DNA of 64,000 nt from Paraburkholderia acidicola (GTDB taxonomy: Bacteria; Pseudomonadota; Gammaproteobacteria; Burkholderiales; Burkholderiaceae): the NCBI RefSeq assembly GCF_002362315.1, contig NZ_MTZV01000001.1, positions 124,001 to 188,000 on the forward strand, written 5' to 3'. Each line of letters opens with the position of its first letter. The first letter of the stretch is position 1. Both the position numbers and the translations under genes were made by a program. The notes below the pieces were generated by a model. That model saw nothing but the letters and a program-made list of their open reading frames with translations. It made no database searches and was not told the DNA's origin. Shown one piece after another: positions 1 through 9,246 of the stretch.

Positions 1-376
1 GTTCCAGGGCAACCGGATCAGTGATGACGGTTGGCCATTGGGTTATAACACATGAGAACAGTAGCAGCGCGCGTGCCTGACCGACGAAAAGCCTTGTCGC
101 ACGGGCGTTTGCGGGTAAGCGCACAAGCTAGGCGGCGTAACTTTGACCGATCTGCGGATGGGTCGAAGCGATGCGGCTACCGGCGTTTCGTAGTGATTTC
201 GCCTGCTATCGCCCCGATTCTGGTGCACTGCTCGTGGCTCGCCGGAACGATCCCGCGGCCGGTTTTTTTTACCGGAAGTGCGCGGTTTATCCGTTCGATG
301 AAAAGATTCTGAAAGCGTGGTGCGTCGTTCTCGACGTCGGGTTTTCGCAACGTGATCCGGCATCGATTACCGAACT
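1..376. other. Left-edge stretch without a supportable gene
   Basis: Several overlapping open frames exist on both strands here, but their translations are arginine-, proline- and serine-rich in the way of out-of-frame high-GC DNA. None has a convincing ribosome binding site, domain or signal peptide. I see no RNA gene. It may hold the promoter of a gene beyond the left edge. Confidence 0.5.
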
Positions 377-817
377 TCAATGCGGCGCGCTGCTTTTTAC
401 AGTGGGTCGGCGCAGTGCGCGGCGAACCCCGGCGATCACCAGGCCGAAGCCGAACAGCACTGCGGCCGGCACGACCCAGTAGCCGACGAACGCGTGCCAC
501 AGGTAGCCGGCCAGCGTGCTGCGGCGAACCGAATACTCATCGATGGCGTCCTGCTGACGCGCTGCGTTGGCGGCCAGCACGTCGGCCGGGCAGCCCGCGG
601 CGCGTGCCTCGTCGGGCTTGCCGTGACAGCGCGCGGGTGCGCCTGCGGCGCGTTGCGCATCGGTGAAGTCCCAGGTGGTCAGCGCGTGCTCGAGATCGAC
701 GGCGTTGTAGGCCATCTCCTCGTGGATCTCGCGGACCGCAACTATCAGTACCGGCACGGCCCAGAACACGATGACGACCAGCCATCGCCTGAACCAGCGG
801 TTTTGTCTCCATGCCAT
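377..817 (-). CDS. Small two-helix inner-membrane protein, unknown function
   Basis: A 146-residue protein of no family I recognise. It has a hydrophobic helix at about residues 11-28 (WLVVIVFWAVPVLIVAV) and a second near residues 105-130 (YWVVPAAVLFGFGLVIAGV). Between them lies a hydrophilic loop of roughly 75 residues with two cysteines, which probably faces the periplasm. The ATG at 817 is preceded by a clear GGAGG six bases upstream, which fixes the start. The tail is short and basic. The arrangement suggests a structural or accessory membrane protein, but nothing in the neighbours points to a role. It appears to be transcribed alone. Confidence 0.6.
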   Translation of the reverse strand: MAWRQNRWFRRWLVVIVFWAVPVLIVAVREIHEEMAYNAVDLEHALTTWDFTDAQRAAGAPARCHGKPDEARAAGCPADVLAANAARQQDAIDEYSVRRSTLAGYLWHAFVGYWVVPAAVLFGFGLVIAGVRRALRRPTVKSSAPH

Positions 818-1074
818 TCTTGCCTCCGTTCAATGCGCGCTCGCATCAACGACAAGACGGCGGCCCTGTGGCGCATGATGTTTTATGTGGGGTGGGCCGT
901 CTCCGCAGCCATCATAGAAGAAATCCGGCGGCGGCGCGCGTGTCGGGGCTCAGCGGAATGCCGAACAGGCACGATCGATGCTGGTTGGATGGTGTTACGT
1001 GGTGTCTACAGCGACAGCGAAGCGAGCGTTCCGAGGAAAGCGGAACCTGCTGAGGGAGGGGGCGCTACGGAAAA

Positions 1075-1122
1075 GGCCCGCCAGGCCGGCTGTGTCAAGC
1101 GATGCCGCCGGCCTGGCGGGCC
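1075..1122 (-). terminator. Rho-independent terminator of the PsiF-like gene
   Basis: A perfect 16-bp inverted repeat (arms 1075-1090 and 1107-1122, loop 16 bases) is followed on the minus strand by TTTTCC. It lies 24 bp past the stop codon of the PsiF-like gene, where an intrinsic terminator is expected. Confidence 0.85.
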
Positions 1123-1145
1123 TACAGACAAAATACTGTCGTGGC

Positions 1146-1442
1146 TCAGCCCTTGTTGCTGAGGCAGGTCTTCATGAACGCCTTGCGGTCGTCGCCTTTC
1201 TTGCCGGTCGCCTGCGTGTTGCACATCTTCATCTTGTCCTGCTGGCTCATCGGACCCGATGCGGCAACGGGTGCGCTCGACAGGCAGCTTTTCATGAATG
1301 CCTTGCGGTCGTCACCCTTCTTGCCGGTCGCCTGCGTGTTGCAGGTGGCCATCTTCGATTGCTGGGCATTCTGGGCAAAGGCCGGCGCGCTGGTCAGCAG
1401 ACCGCCAAGGACGAGGGCAGCGATAGCGGATTGGATTTTCAT
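1146..1442 (-). CDS. psiF: PsiF-family periplasmic protein with two PsiF repeats
   Basis: A 98-residue secreted protein. Residues 1-23 form a signal peptide ending in PAFA, with cleavage before QNAQQ. The mature part carries two near-identical copies of the PsiF repeat (core CNTQATGKKGDDRKAFMK, around residues 34-51 and 73-90), joined by an alanine/proline linker. Each copy has a conserved cysteine pair. PsiF proteins are induced by phosphate starvation in enterobacteria; their biochemical role is unknown, so the name gives family only. The ATG at 1442 has GGGAG eight bases upstream. A strong terminator follows directly, so the gene is monocistronic. Confidence 0.85.
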   Translation of the reverse strand: MKIQSAIAALVLGGLLTSAPAFAQNAQQSKMATCNTQATGKKGDDRKAFMKSCLSSAPVAASGPMSQQDKMKMCNTQATGKKGDDRKAFMKTCLSNKG

Positions 1443-1648
1443 TTGACACTCCCACGATATTGAACGTTATTGGTAGTCGTTGCGACGAGGCGTCTCAGTC
1501 ATCCAAAGCCTGGCGCGATGACCATTATGGCAAAGCTGTCTGCCAGAACGGCTAAATAGTTGCATTGGTTGACAGCGGCGAGGCAGGATATTCCCTCAGC
1601 GCGATTGCCCATCCCGTGATTGTTCATCTATAGCCCAGGAGCCCGACC

Positions 1649-1945
1649 ATGCACTATCTGATGTTCTATGACCTCGCCGCCGACTACCTGGAGCGGCGCG
1701 GCGACTACCGCGCGGCGCACCTGCAGCTCGCATGGGCCGCGGCGGAGCGCGGCGAACTGCTGCTTGCCGGGGCGCTGGCCGATCCCGTCGATGGCGCCGT
1801 GTTGCTTTTTAGCGGCGCGTCGCCGGCGGTCGCCGAGGCGTTTGCGAAAGCCGATCCGTATGTGCGCGAGGGGCTCGTCACGCGCTGGCGCGTGCGCCCG
1901 TGGACAACCGTCGTTGGCGAACAGGCGGCGACGCCGGTGCGCTAG
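1649..1945 (+). CDS. YciI-family protein
   Basis: A 98-residue ferredoxin-fold protein of the YciI/YCII group. The family pattern is visible: an N-terminal strand (MHYLMFYDLA), a helix with the R-x-x-H-L motif (RAAHLQLAWAA), a glycine-rich turn (LLLAGALADPVDGAVLLF), and the conserved DPYV-x-x-GLV segment near residues 71-78. Family members bind small ligands and some act as dechlorinating or muconolactone-type enzymes, but this one cannot be assigned a substrate. The start is set by AGGAG eight bases before the ATG. It is a single gene between unrelated neighbours. Confidence 0.85.
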   Translation: MHYLMFYDLAADYLERRGDYRAAHLQLAWAAAERGELLLAGALADPVDGAVLLFSGASPAVAEAFAKADPYVREGLVTRWRVRPWTTVVGEQAATPVR

Positions 1946-2546
1946 CGGGCGATAGGCGGTAACGACTGAGCAAGGGCGTATCGGTGCGATAAAGCGGCGA
2001 CGCAATCGCACAGGAATCCCAACGATGCAACGCGCATCATGTCGACGCCCCGTCTCAACCGCGCCAGGCAGTCGCGATGAATACCGTAGCGTCCATTCAT
2101 GGCAGACCCGTGGCCGATCCGCGCCCGTTAATAAGTGCCGTTGCACCAGCCCAACGGGCGCGCAACGCGCCAATTCGCCCATCCCTCGGCCAATGCGCTG
2201 TCAGACCGCGTTTAGAGGCGCCGGGACCACCAACCCGTCTGCCCAGGCAGCAAAGGAAACGACGCAGCGAAAAGGACAAGTTTGTTTCTTTCCGTAACAC
2301 TTGTCTTTGTCATATTCACGCAAACCCTGGGGATGGTATGCTTCGTGCACAAATTCTCCCATGCACGAGTGAGACCATGTTTTGTGCTTCGTCAATGGGA
2401 AAGTCCGCACTAAGGCTGTGCTGATTTTCGCAAACGGGCTAAAACGTAAAGCATATTGTGCAACCTGGGGCATAGCGCGAATGACGCCAGATCAATAATC
2501 GCGAGTGCCCCTCGCCGCGGCCAGGCCAGGCTGCGTGGAGAAACGC
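1946..2546. other. 600-bp intergenic region with no gene seen
   Basis: No open frame here has a believable ribosome binding site or family signature; short ones on both strands look like GC-bias shadows. The part from about 2280 to 2470 is richer in A+T than the flanks and probably carries the promoter of the downstream IS5-domain gene. Confidence 0.5.
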
Positions 2547-3713
2547 ATGTTTTTCGATGAGCTAAGCAATGACGAATGGGCGCAGCTTGCTGTGCTTGTT
2601 TCTGATGAGCCGGCTATCCGTCTGAACAGACGTGGCCGACCCCGAGCCGAACCGCGCATCGTTGCGAATGCGGTCCTCTGGATCCTGACAACCGGTGAGC
2701 CCTGGTCGAAACTGCCAGGCCGCTATCCGTCAGGTCCGACGTGCAGACGTCGTTTTGAGGAATGGCAGATCAACGGCACGTTGACCGAGATGGTCCGTCT
2801 GCTATCGCAGGTCGGGCGCAGCTTCGCGTATGTGCCCGAACCCGGCGTACCCGTCGCCACACCTAAACCAGTTGTCGACACGCAGCCGCACACGCCCGCG
2901 CTGCGTGACGATGGTTTGCGTGGCGTGTTCTGGAGAAGTCCCGAGTCGTGGCAAAACTCTCCTCGTGCGGCACACCCCGCGCACGAGTGGCGTTCGCTCG
3001 ACCCGATCGCCGACATCACACGGCAACTCTCCGGCACGGCGTCAGAAGAAACCACCGATGAAGAACTGCTGCAAGACCGCGCGCATGTCGGCGCGGAGCG
3101 GCCGCTCGATTGCGAGCATCGTCCGGTGTGGATGAACATGACTTCGCGCGGCAAGCAGATCGTCGACCGGCACGGCTATGTGATCTACGTTGCGGTCGAG
3201 CAGGTGCCCAATGCGATGTTCCGGGCATGGGCCGAGATCATGAAGGACGGCAAGCGTGTCGAGCGTTCGGGCCTGATCGGTCCGCGTTTCGCGCAGGCCG
3301 ATGCGGCGCAGGAGTTTGCACTAGGTTGGGCCGCCGACTGGATCGACCGTCATTGCCGCACGCTCGATGCCGTTGCGGACATCGATGAAGCGGTGCGCGC
3401 AGCGGAACGTGAAGCACAACACGACGCAGTGCCGGCAGCACGGATCGAAGCCAGACACGATGCCGATGGCGTCAGACACGAGAGTGTCGTCGCAGCACCG
3501 CTGCAAAGTGCGCCACGCACACTGCCCGCCGTCCGTACCGTGCCGGAACCCGTTGCAAACAGTTATTCAGCCAACGCCCATGTCGCTGCGTACACCCACG
3601 CATGCAGGGTCGCGCTGCGCCGTTACCCGACCAGCACACCGGCCGGAGAGCAGGTAGACAACGCGGGCGATCGATTCCCGAAAGCCCCAGAACTCGTCTC
3701 CCACGCGGGATGA
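2547..3713 (+). CDS. Protein with N-terminal IS5-type transposase domain (DUF4096-like), probably domesticated
   Basis: A 388-residue protein. Residues 1-75 match the N-terminal helix-turn-helix region of IS5-family transposases: L-S-N-D-E-W at the start, a RGRPR motif, then LWILTTGEPW and LPGRYP-x10-RRFEEW. The rest contains no DDE catalytic core. Instead there is a proline-rich linker, then a compact region near residues 205-275 (RGKQIVDRHGYVIYV, ending WAADWIDRH), then a low-complexity alanine/arginine tail. The ATG at 2547 with GTGGAG six bases upstream is preferred over a GTG at 2505. It converges on bceA. The intact frame without a catalytic domain suggests a DNA-binding protein recruited from a transposase, perhaps regulatory; that is inference. 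Confidence 0.6.
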   Translation: MFFDELSNDEWAQLAVLVSDEPAIRLNRRGRPRAEPRIVANAVLWILTTGEPWSKLPGRYPSGPTCRRRFEEWQINGTLTEMVRLLSQVGRSFAYVPEPGVPVATPKPVVDTQPHTPALRDDGLRGVFWRSPESWQNSPRAAHPAHEWRSLDPIADITRQLSGTASEETTDEELLQDRAHVGAERPLDCEHRPVWMNMTSRGKQIVDRHGYVIYVAVEQVPNAMFRAWAEIMKDGKRVERSGLIGPRFAQADAAQEFALGWAADWIDRHCRTLDAVADIDEAVRAAEREAQHDAVPAARIEARHDADGVRHESVVAAPLQSAPRTLPAVRTVPEPVANSYSANAHVAAYTHACRVALRRYPTSTPAGEQVDNAGDRFPKAPELVSHAG

Positions 3714-3790
3714 GCACAGCAGCAACCCGCGGACGGCAGGAGCAGCCGCCGCAGGATTCGCACTACCGCACTACCCGTTGAGCAAGTGAC

Positions 3791-5320
3791 TTACTGCCGT
3801 CCGTACGTATCGTCGAAGCGCACGATGTCGTCTTCGCCAAGATACGAACCGGATTGCACCTCGATGATTTCCAGCGGCATCTTGCCGGGATTCTCGAGTC
3901 GGTGAGTGACACCAAGCGGGATATAAGCCGATTCGTTTTCGGAGACAATGAAGCGCTCTTCACCGCGTGTGACGAGCGCCGTACCGCGCACGACGATCCA
4001 GTGTTCCGCGCGGTGGTGATGCATCTGCAGCGACAGACGCGCACCTGGCTTCACGACGATGCGTTTCACCTGGAAGCGCTCGCCGGTGTCGACGGAATCG
4101 TAGTGGCCCCACGGGCGGTGAACCTTGCGATGGTTCGCCGCTTCGGGGCCTGCTTCACTGCGAATCCGGCCGACAATCTTTTTTACGTCCTGCACGCACG
4201 CCTTGTCCGCGACGAGAATCGCGTCCGCGGTTTCGACGACGACGAGGTTGTGTGTTCCGACGCAGGCAATCAACCGGCCTTCCGAATGCGCGAAGGTCGA
4301 GTCTGAACCTTCGAACATCACGCGTCCGCGGCCGACGTTTTCGTCTTCATCCTTCGGCAGGATCTGCCAGATCGCATCCCACGACCCGACATCCGACCAG
4401 CCCGCCTGGAGCGGTACGACCACGCCGGTGCAGACCGACTGATCGTTGCCGAGCTGCTCCATCACCGCGTAGTCGATTGAGTTCGACGGCGAGGCGACGA
4501 ACGCATCGCGTTGCAGCCGGAAGAAGTCGCCATCCGTTTTGCCGCCGGCGTAGGCCGCGACACAGGCATCGTGAATCGCGGGCTGGAAGTGGGCGATCGC
4601 GGCGAGCCATGTCGACGCGCGCATGATGAAGATGCCGCTGTTCCACCAGTACTCGTTCGAGGCGACATAGCGCTGCGCGAGTTCGAGATGCGGCTTCTCG
4701 ACGAAGCGATCGAGCCGGTGTGCAGCGACGCCCGGTGCGTTGACCGGACCCGTCAGCGCCTCGCCGATGCGGATATAGCCGTAGCCGGTTTCGGCGTGCG
4801 TCGGCACGATACCCATCGTCGCCACATGACCGTTCGACGCATGCTGCACGCCGGCCGCGACAGCCGCGTGGAACCCGGCGATATCGGTGACGGCGTGGTC
4901 GGCGGGCATCACGACCATGATGCCGTCGCTGTCTTCCGCGACGATCGACAGGGCGGCCACCGTCAGCGCGGGTGCCGTATCGCGACCGACCGGTTCGAGA
5001 ATCAGCCGGCTCGTCTTGCCGCTCGTGCGCAGCTGTTCGGCTGTCGTGAAGCGGTGTTCTTCATTGCTGACCACAACCAGCTGGTCGGCGAGCAGATAAC
5101 CTGCTTCAAGCCCATCGAGCCGGCGTGTCGTCGATTGCAGCAGCGAATCGTCGCCGAGCAGCCCGATCAGCTGCTTCGGATACTGTTCGCGCGACATGGG
5201 CCATAAGCGCGTGCCGGAACCGCCGGCAAGGATCACCGGATGAACCTTCAGCTTGACGTTCTGGGACGTGACAGTCGAAAACCGGGTGTCGGCGGCAGGC
5301 GCCGTAACCGGAACGGTCAT
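3791..5320 (-). CDS. bceA: Bifunctional mannose-1-phosphate guanylyltransferase / mannose-6-phosphate isomerase (ManC/BceA)
   Basis: A 509-residue enzyme supplying GDP-D-mannose for exopolysaccharide. The nucleotidyltransferase signature AGGSGTRLWPMSRE lies near residues 32-45, with FVEKPH about residue 205. The C-terminal cupin phosphomannose isomerase domain shows the metal-binding QMHHHRAEHWIVV motif near residue 430, followed by GEERF and SGSYLGEDDIVRFDD-type ends. An extra ~27 residues precede the catalytic domain. The ATG at 5320 has GAGGAG upstream. It is divergent from bceB across a 502-bp spacer, so it has its own promoter. It matches bceA of the cepacian bce-I cluster; GDP-mannose also feeds the dehydratase at 19677-20720. 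Confidence 0.93.
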   Translation of the reverse strand: MTVPVTAPAADTRFSTVTSQNVKLKVHPVILAGGSGTRLWPMSREQYPKQLIGLLGDDSLLQSTTRRLDGLEAGYLLADQLVVVSNEEHRFTTAEQLRTSGKTSRLILEPVGRDTAPALTVAALSIVAEDSDGIMVVMPADHAVTDIAGFHAAVAAGVQHASNGHVATMGIVPTHAETGYGYIRIGEALTGPVNAPGVAAHRLDRFVEKPHLELAQRYVASNEYWWNSGIFIMRASTWLAAIAHFQPAIHDACVAAYAGGKTDGDFFRLQRDAFVASPSNSIDYAVMEQLGNDQSVCTGVVVPLQAGWSDVGSWDAIWQILPKDEDENVGRGRVMFEGSDSTFAHSEGRLIACVGTHNLVVVETADAILVADKACVQDVKKIVGRIRSEAGPEAANHRKVHRPWGHYDSVDTGERFQVKRIVVKPGARLSLQMHHHRAEHWIVVRGTALVTRGEERFIVSENESAYIPLGVTHRLENPGKMPLEIIEVQSGSYLGEDDIVRFDDTYGRQ

Positions 5321-5822
5321 GATGTACTCCTCGGGGCTGGGTCAATGCGATGAGTTGTATCACGACGTAAATAGTCAATAAAAGAACGAGAAATTTCCGT
5401 ATCGGAAATGGAATAAGAAAATGATCAATTCCGGTCAACGTGCGACGGTTTTATTTCAATAAAAAATAGAATCGAAAAAAATAATCGACGAAATCCGCCA
5501 GGCGAAATTTTCTGGAATTTTTGCGGCTACGCAACATGTTCCGGAAGCGCTCCCGCAGAAGGCGGGAATTCGTACAGAAAACGGGGCGAAGGAGGGGCTT
5601 GGCGCCCTGCAACATCAGTAAAAAGGTAAAAATTGCCGAACAAAATTCAACAAAAATGGTGCAAGGATTACCGATACATTTTGAGATATTTTGCGGCCTT
5701 GCAGCGCGAATTTTAATGCCGCTTTATCTAACCCTGTACAGGGGTATTCACTCATTCGGACAACGATTCCCGTGCAACGCAACCAGGTGACGGAACTTGA
5801 ATGACGAACTGAGGTACGGCTC
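5321..5822. promoter_or_regulatory. Divergent bceA/bceB promoter region, A+T-rich
   Basis: A 502-bp non-coding spacer between divergent bceA and bceB. It contains runs of A and T (about 5440-5510 and 5630-5730) that stand out in this G+C-rich window, as expected for a regulated promoter or a nucleoid-protein target. A perfect 12-bp palindrome sits at 5732-5743. The open frames inside it have no protein-like character. Exact promoter elements cannot be placed by eye. Confidence 0.6.
5732..5743. promoter_or_regulatory. Perfect 12-bp palindrome upstream of bceB, candidate operator
   Basis: CCCTGTACAGGG reads identically on both strands and lies 79 bp before the bceB start codon within the A+T-rich spacer. 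The dyad and position suggest a binding site for a dimeric regulator of the bceB-K operon. The regulator is not identifiable here. Confidence 0.45.
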
Positions 5823-7220
5823 ATGCTGAGCGTGTTATCGAGAATCATCGACATTGCGATGGTCGGACTCGGCGCGTGGCTCGCGGCGGCGTTCCACAGC
5901 GGGCAATTCGGCTGGCTGAACGACATGCAGAGCGTCACGCTGGCGTTCAACTGCCTGCTGGTCGTCGTGTTCTTTCCGGCGCTCGGTATCTACCAGTCGT
6001 GGCGCGGCAAGCCGCTGTACGACCTGCTGTGGCGCGTGACGGGCGGCTGGTTGATGGTGGAAGGAACGGGCATTCTGATGAGCTTCAGCCTGCACCGCGC
6101 CGAACTGCTGTCGCGGCTGTGGCTTGCGTACTGGGCGCTGATCACGGTGCTGCTGCTGGTGATCACGAAGGTGCTCGTCTACACGGTACTGAAGGGTCTG
6201 CGTCGTGAAGGCTTCAACCTGAAGGCGGTGGCCATAGTCGGTGGTGCGCCGTACGGAAAGTTCCTGATCGAGCAGATCCGCAGCCGGCCGGAAGCGGGTT
6301 TCAGCCCGGTGGTCGTGTTCGACGAAGAAGGGTCGCGCAATCACCACGAGGACCCGGACGCGGCGGAAGCGATCGAAGGTGTGCCGGTGGAGCGCGATTA
6401 CGCGGCGATGATCCGGCTGGTGCGAACGCGTGAGATTCGCGAACTGTGGCTTGCGTTACCGATTTCGAAGGAGCGTGCGATTCATCGTTTCGTCATGGAG
6501 TTCCGGCATGACTTCGTCAACATCCGCTTCATTCCGGATGTGCGCAGTCTGACGTTGTTCAGCCAGCCGATGGTCGATCTGCTCGGCGTGCCGGCGATCA
6601 ACCTGGCCGCGTCGCCGATCACCGATCTGCGCGTGCTGCCCAAGCGCGTGTTCGACCGGTTGTTTGCACTCGGCGCGCTCACGGCGCTGGCGCCGGTGAT
6701 GCTGGTAATCGCGGCGCTGGTCAAGACGACTTCGCCCGGGCCGGTGTTCTTCCGGCAGAAGCGCAAGGGGATCGACGGCAACGAGTTCGAGATCTACAAG
6801 TTCCGCTCGATGAAAGTGCACGCCGAGGTCGCGGGCAAGGTGACCCAGGCGACGCGCCACGATTCGCGCATCACGCCGGTCGGCGCGTTTTTGCGGCGTA
6901 CGAGTCTCGACGAACTGCCGCAGTTCATCAATGTGTTGAAGGGCGAGATGTCGGTGGTCGGACCGCGGCCGCATGCACTCGAACACGACGACATCTACAA
7001 GGATCTGGTGAAGGGCTACATGCACCGCTACCGGATCAAGCCTGGCATCACGGGCTGGGCCCAGATCAACGGCTACCGGGGCGAGACCGACCGCATCGAA
7101 AAGATGATGGGGCGCGTGAAGCTCGACCTGTACTACATGCAGCACTGGACCTTCTGGCTCGACATCAAGATCGTCGTGCTGACGCTATGGAAGGGCTTCG
7201 CCGGCCGCAACGCCTATTGA
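5823..7220 (+). CDS. bceB: Undecaprenyl-phosphate glucose-1-phosphate transferase (WbaP/WcaJ family)
   Basis: A 465-residue polyisoprenyl-phosphate hexose-1-phosphate transferase, expected to start repeat-unit synthesis by moving glucose-1-phosphate from UDP-glucose onto undecaprenyl phosphate. The N-terminal half has about four transmembrane helices, then a CoA-binding-3 type domain ([13 protein letters not shown] near residue 139). The C-terminal catalytic domain follows the re-entrant helix near residue 285 and carries [35 protein letters not shown] (about residue 379) and [22 protein letters not shown] precedes the ATG. It is the first gene of the bceB-K block; bceC follows after 129 bp. 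Confidence 0.93.
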   Translation: MLSVLSRIIDIAMVGLGAWLAAAFHSGQFGWLNDMQSVTLAFNCLLVVVFFPALGIYQSWRGKPLYDLLWRVTGGWLMVEGTGILMSFSLHRAELLSRLWLAYWALITVLLLVITKVLVYTVLKGLRREGFNLKAVAIVGGAPYGKFLIEQIRSRPEAGFSPVVVFDEEGSRNHHEDPDAAEAIEGVPVERDYAAMIRLVRTREIRELWLALPISKERAIHRFVMEFRHDFVNIRFIPDVRSLTLFSQPMVDLLGVPAINLAASPITDLRVLPKRVFDRLFALGALTALAPVMLVIAALVKTTSPGPVFFRQKRKGIDGNEFEIYKFRSMKVHAEVAGKVTQATRHDSRITPVGAFLRRTSLDELPQFINVLKGEMSVVGPRPHALEHDDIYKDLVKGYMHRYRIKPGITGWAQINGYRGETDRIEKMMGRVKLDLYYMQHWTFWLDIKIVVLTLWKGFAGRNAY

Positions 7221-7349
7221 CCGGCGCGCCAATGCACTGGTGCACCCGGGCGGGCTGCCACAGGCACAGATCCATTCCGGCATGCGATGCCCGCGCATCG
7301 CAGCCCACTTTTTCCGTTTTGGACGCATTCAATCTCCGAGGTGTAATTC

Positions 7350-8780
7350 ATGAACCTGACGATCATCGGTAGCGGTTACGTAGGCCTTGTGACAGGCGCC
7401 TGTCTTGCCGACATCGGCAACGACGTGTTCTGTCTCGATGTCGATCCGCGCAAGATCGACGTCCTCAACAACGGCGGCGTACCGATCCATGAACCCGGGC
7501 TGCTGGAGGTCATCGCGCGCAACCGCAAGGCGGGGCGTCTGAAGTTCTCGACCGATGTCGAAGCCGCCGTCGCGCACGGCGACATCCAGTTCATCGCGGT
7601 CGGCACGCCGTCCGACGAAGACGGTTCCGCCGATCTGCAATACGTGCTCGCCGCAGCGCGCAACATCGGTCGCTACATGACCGGCTTCAAGGTGATCGTC
7701 GATAAATCGACGGTGCCGGTCGGCACCGCGCTGCGCGTGCGCGAAGCGATCGCGGCAGAACTGGCCACGCGCGGCGAGCATCACATGTACTCGGTCGTGT
7801 CGAATCCGGAATTCCTGAAAGAGGGCGCCGCTGTCGAAGATTTCACGCGGCCCGATCGCATCGTGCTCGGTTGCGATGACGATGTGCCGGGTGAAAAGGC
7901 GCGCGAACTGATGAAGCGCGTCTACGCGCCGTTCAACCGCAATCGCGAACGCACGCTGTACATGGATGTGCGTTCCGCCGAATTCACCAAGTATGCCGCC
8001 AACGCGATGCTCGCCACGCGCATCTCGTTCATGAACGAACTCGCGAATCTCGCCGACCGCGTCGGTGCCGACATCGAGGCCGTGCGCCGCGGTATCGGTT
8101 CCGATCCGCGCATTGGCTACGACTTCCTGTACGCAGGCTGCGGTTACGGCGGCTCGTGTTTCCCGAAGGACGTGCAGGCGCTGATCCGCACCGCCGACGA
8201 ATACGACGAGGGCCTGCGCATCCTGCAGGCCGTCGAGGCCGTGAACGAAGCGCAGAAGAAGATCCTCGCGCACAAGATCGTGGCTCGACTCGGCGACGAT
8301 CTGAGTGGCCGCACGTTCGGTGTCTGGGGTCTTGCGTTCAAGCCGAACACCGACGACATGCGCGAAGCACCGAGCCGTCCGCTGATCGCTGAGCTCCTCG
8401 CGCGCGGCGCCACCGTGAAGGCCTACGATCCGGTGGCCAGCGACGAATCGCGCCGCGTGTTCGCACTCGATCTGCAGCACGCGCCGGAACAGCTCGCGCG
8501 GCTCACGTTCGCGAACGAAGAGATGGAAGTGGCCGACGGCGCCGACGCGCTGGTCATTCTCACCGAGTGGAAGGTGTTCAAGAGTCCGGATTTCGACAGC
8601 CTGAAACAGTTGTTGAAGAACCCGCTGATCTTCGACGGCCGCAACCTGTACGAACCGGATGCGCTGCGCGAACTCGGCATCGAGTATCACGCGATCGGTC
8701 GTCAGTACGCCGCGATCGGCCGCGACGAAGTGCAGCAGGCTGTGTCGCGGCAGCCTGCGCGTACTACTGCTGCAATTTGA
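7350..8780 (+). CDS. bceC: UDP-glucose 6-dehydrogenase
   Basis: A 476-residue NAD-dependent enzyme oxidising UDP-glucose to UDP-glucuronate, the donor of the glucuronic acid in cepacian. The Rossmann motif [15 protein letters not shown] begins at residue 4, and [10 protein letters not shown] appears near residue 115. The catalytic cysteine is in [12 protein letters not shown] at about residue 270, and the C-terminal domain has [16 protein letters not shown]. The length is normal, with a short extra tail after YHAIGRQ. The ATG has GAGGTG upstream. bceD follows 22 bp after the stop, so the two are surely cotranscribed. Confidence 0.94.
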   Translation: MNLTIIGSGYVGLVTGACLADIGNDVFCLDVDPRKIDVLNNGGVPIHEPGLLEVIARNRKAGRLKFSTDVEAAVAHGDIQFIAVGTPSDEDGSADLQYVLAAARNIGRYMTGFKVIVDKSTVPVGTALRVREAIAAELATRGEHHMYSVVSNPEFLKEGAAVEDFTRPDRIVLGCDDDVPGEKARELMKRVYAPFNRNRERTLYMDVRSAEFTKYAANAMLATRISFMNELANLADRVGADIEAVRRGIGSDPRIGYDFLYAGCGYGGSCFPKDVQALIRTADEYDEGLRILQAVEAVNEAQKKILAHKIVARLGDDLSGRTFGVWGLAFKPNTDDMREAPSRPLIAELLARGATVKAYDPVASDESRRVFALDLQHAPEQLARLTFANEEMEVADGADALVILTEWKVFKSPDFDSLKQLLKNPLIFDGRNLYEPDALRELGIEYHAIGRQYAAIGRDEVQQAVSRQPARTTAAI

Positions 8781-8802
8781 CGCGCGTCACGAGGAGCTGC
8801 CT

Positions 8803-9246
8803 ATGTTCGCCAATGTCCTGATCGTCTGTCACGCCAACGTGTGCCGTTCGCCCGCGGCTGAAGCGCTCTTCAAGGCGCGCCAGCGCAGCGACGTGGCCCA
8901 ACCGATCGCTTTTCAGTCAGCGGGCCTGCGCGCGAAGGACGGCGCCGACATCGACCCGGTGATGAGCTGGCTGCTGGCGCAGCAGGGTATCCGGGCCGGA
9001 CAGCATCGCGCGCGGCGGCTCACGCGCCGCATCGTGCGCGACGCCGATCTGGTGCTCGTCACCGAACGCCGTCAGGTGGAAGACGTCGAGTCGCTGGATC
9101 CAGCCGCACGCGGCAAGGTCTATCCGCTCGGCAAGTGGGAAGACGCTGACGTCGCCGATCCGCACGGCCGCGCCGAGTCCGACTACCGCCAGAGCCTCGT
9201 GTTTATCGATCGACTGGTCATGGGATGGCTGAACAAAATATGCTGA
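8803..9246 (+). CDS. bceD: Low-molecular-weight protein-tyrosine phosphatase
   Basis: A 147-residue cytoplasmic phosphatase that should dephosphorylate the tyrosine kinase BceF. The P-loop is C-H-A-N-V-C-R-S, with nucleophile Cys9 and Arg15 (CX5R). The general acid is likely the aspartate in VADPHGRAESDYRQ near residue 118. The start at 8803, with GAGGAG just upstream, is chosen because the P-loop must lie close to the N-terminus; an in-frame extension back to 8659 lies inside bceC. The 3' end overlaps the start of bceE, indicating translational coupling in the phosphatase-OPX-kinase trio. Confidence 0.92.
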   Translation: MFANVLIVCHANVCRSPAAEALFKARQRSDVAQPIAFQSAGLRAKDGADIDPVMSWLLAQQGIRAGQHRARRLTRRIVRDADLVLVTERRQVEDVESLDPAARGKVYPLGKWEDADVADPHGRAESDYRQSLVFIDRLVMGWLNKIC

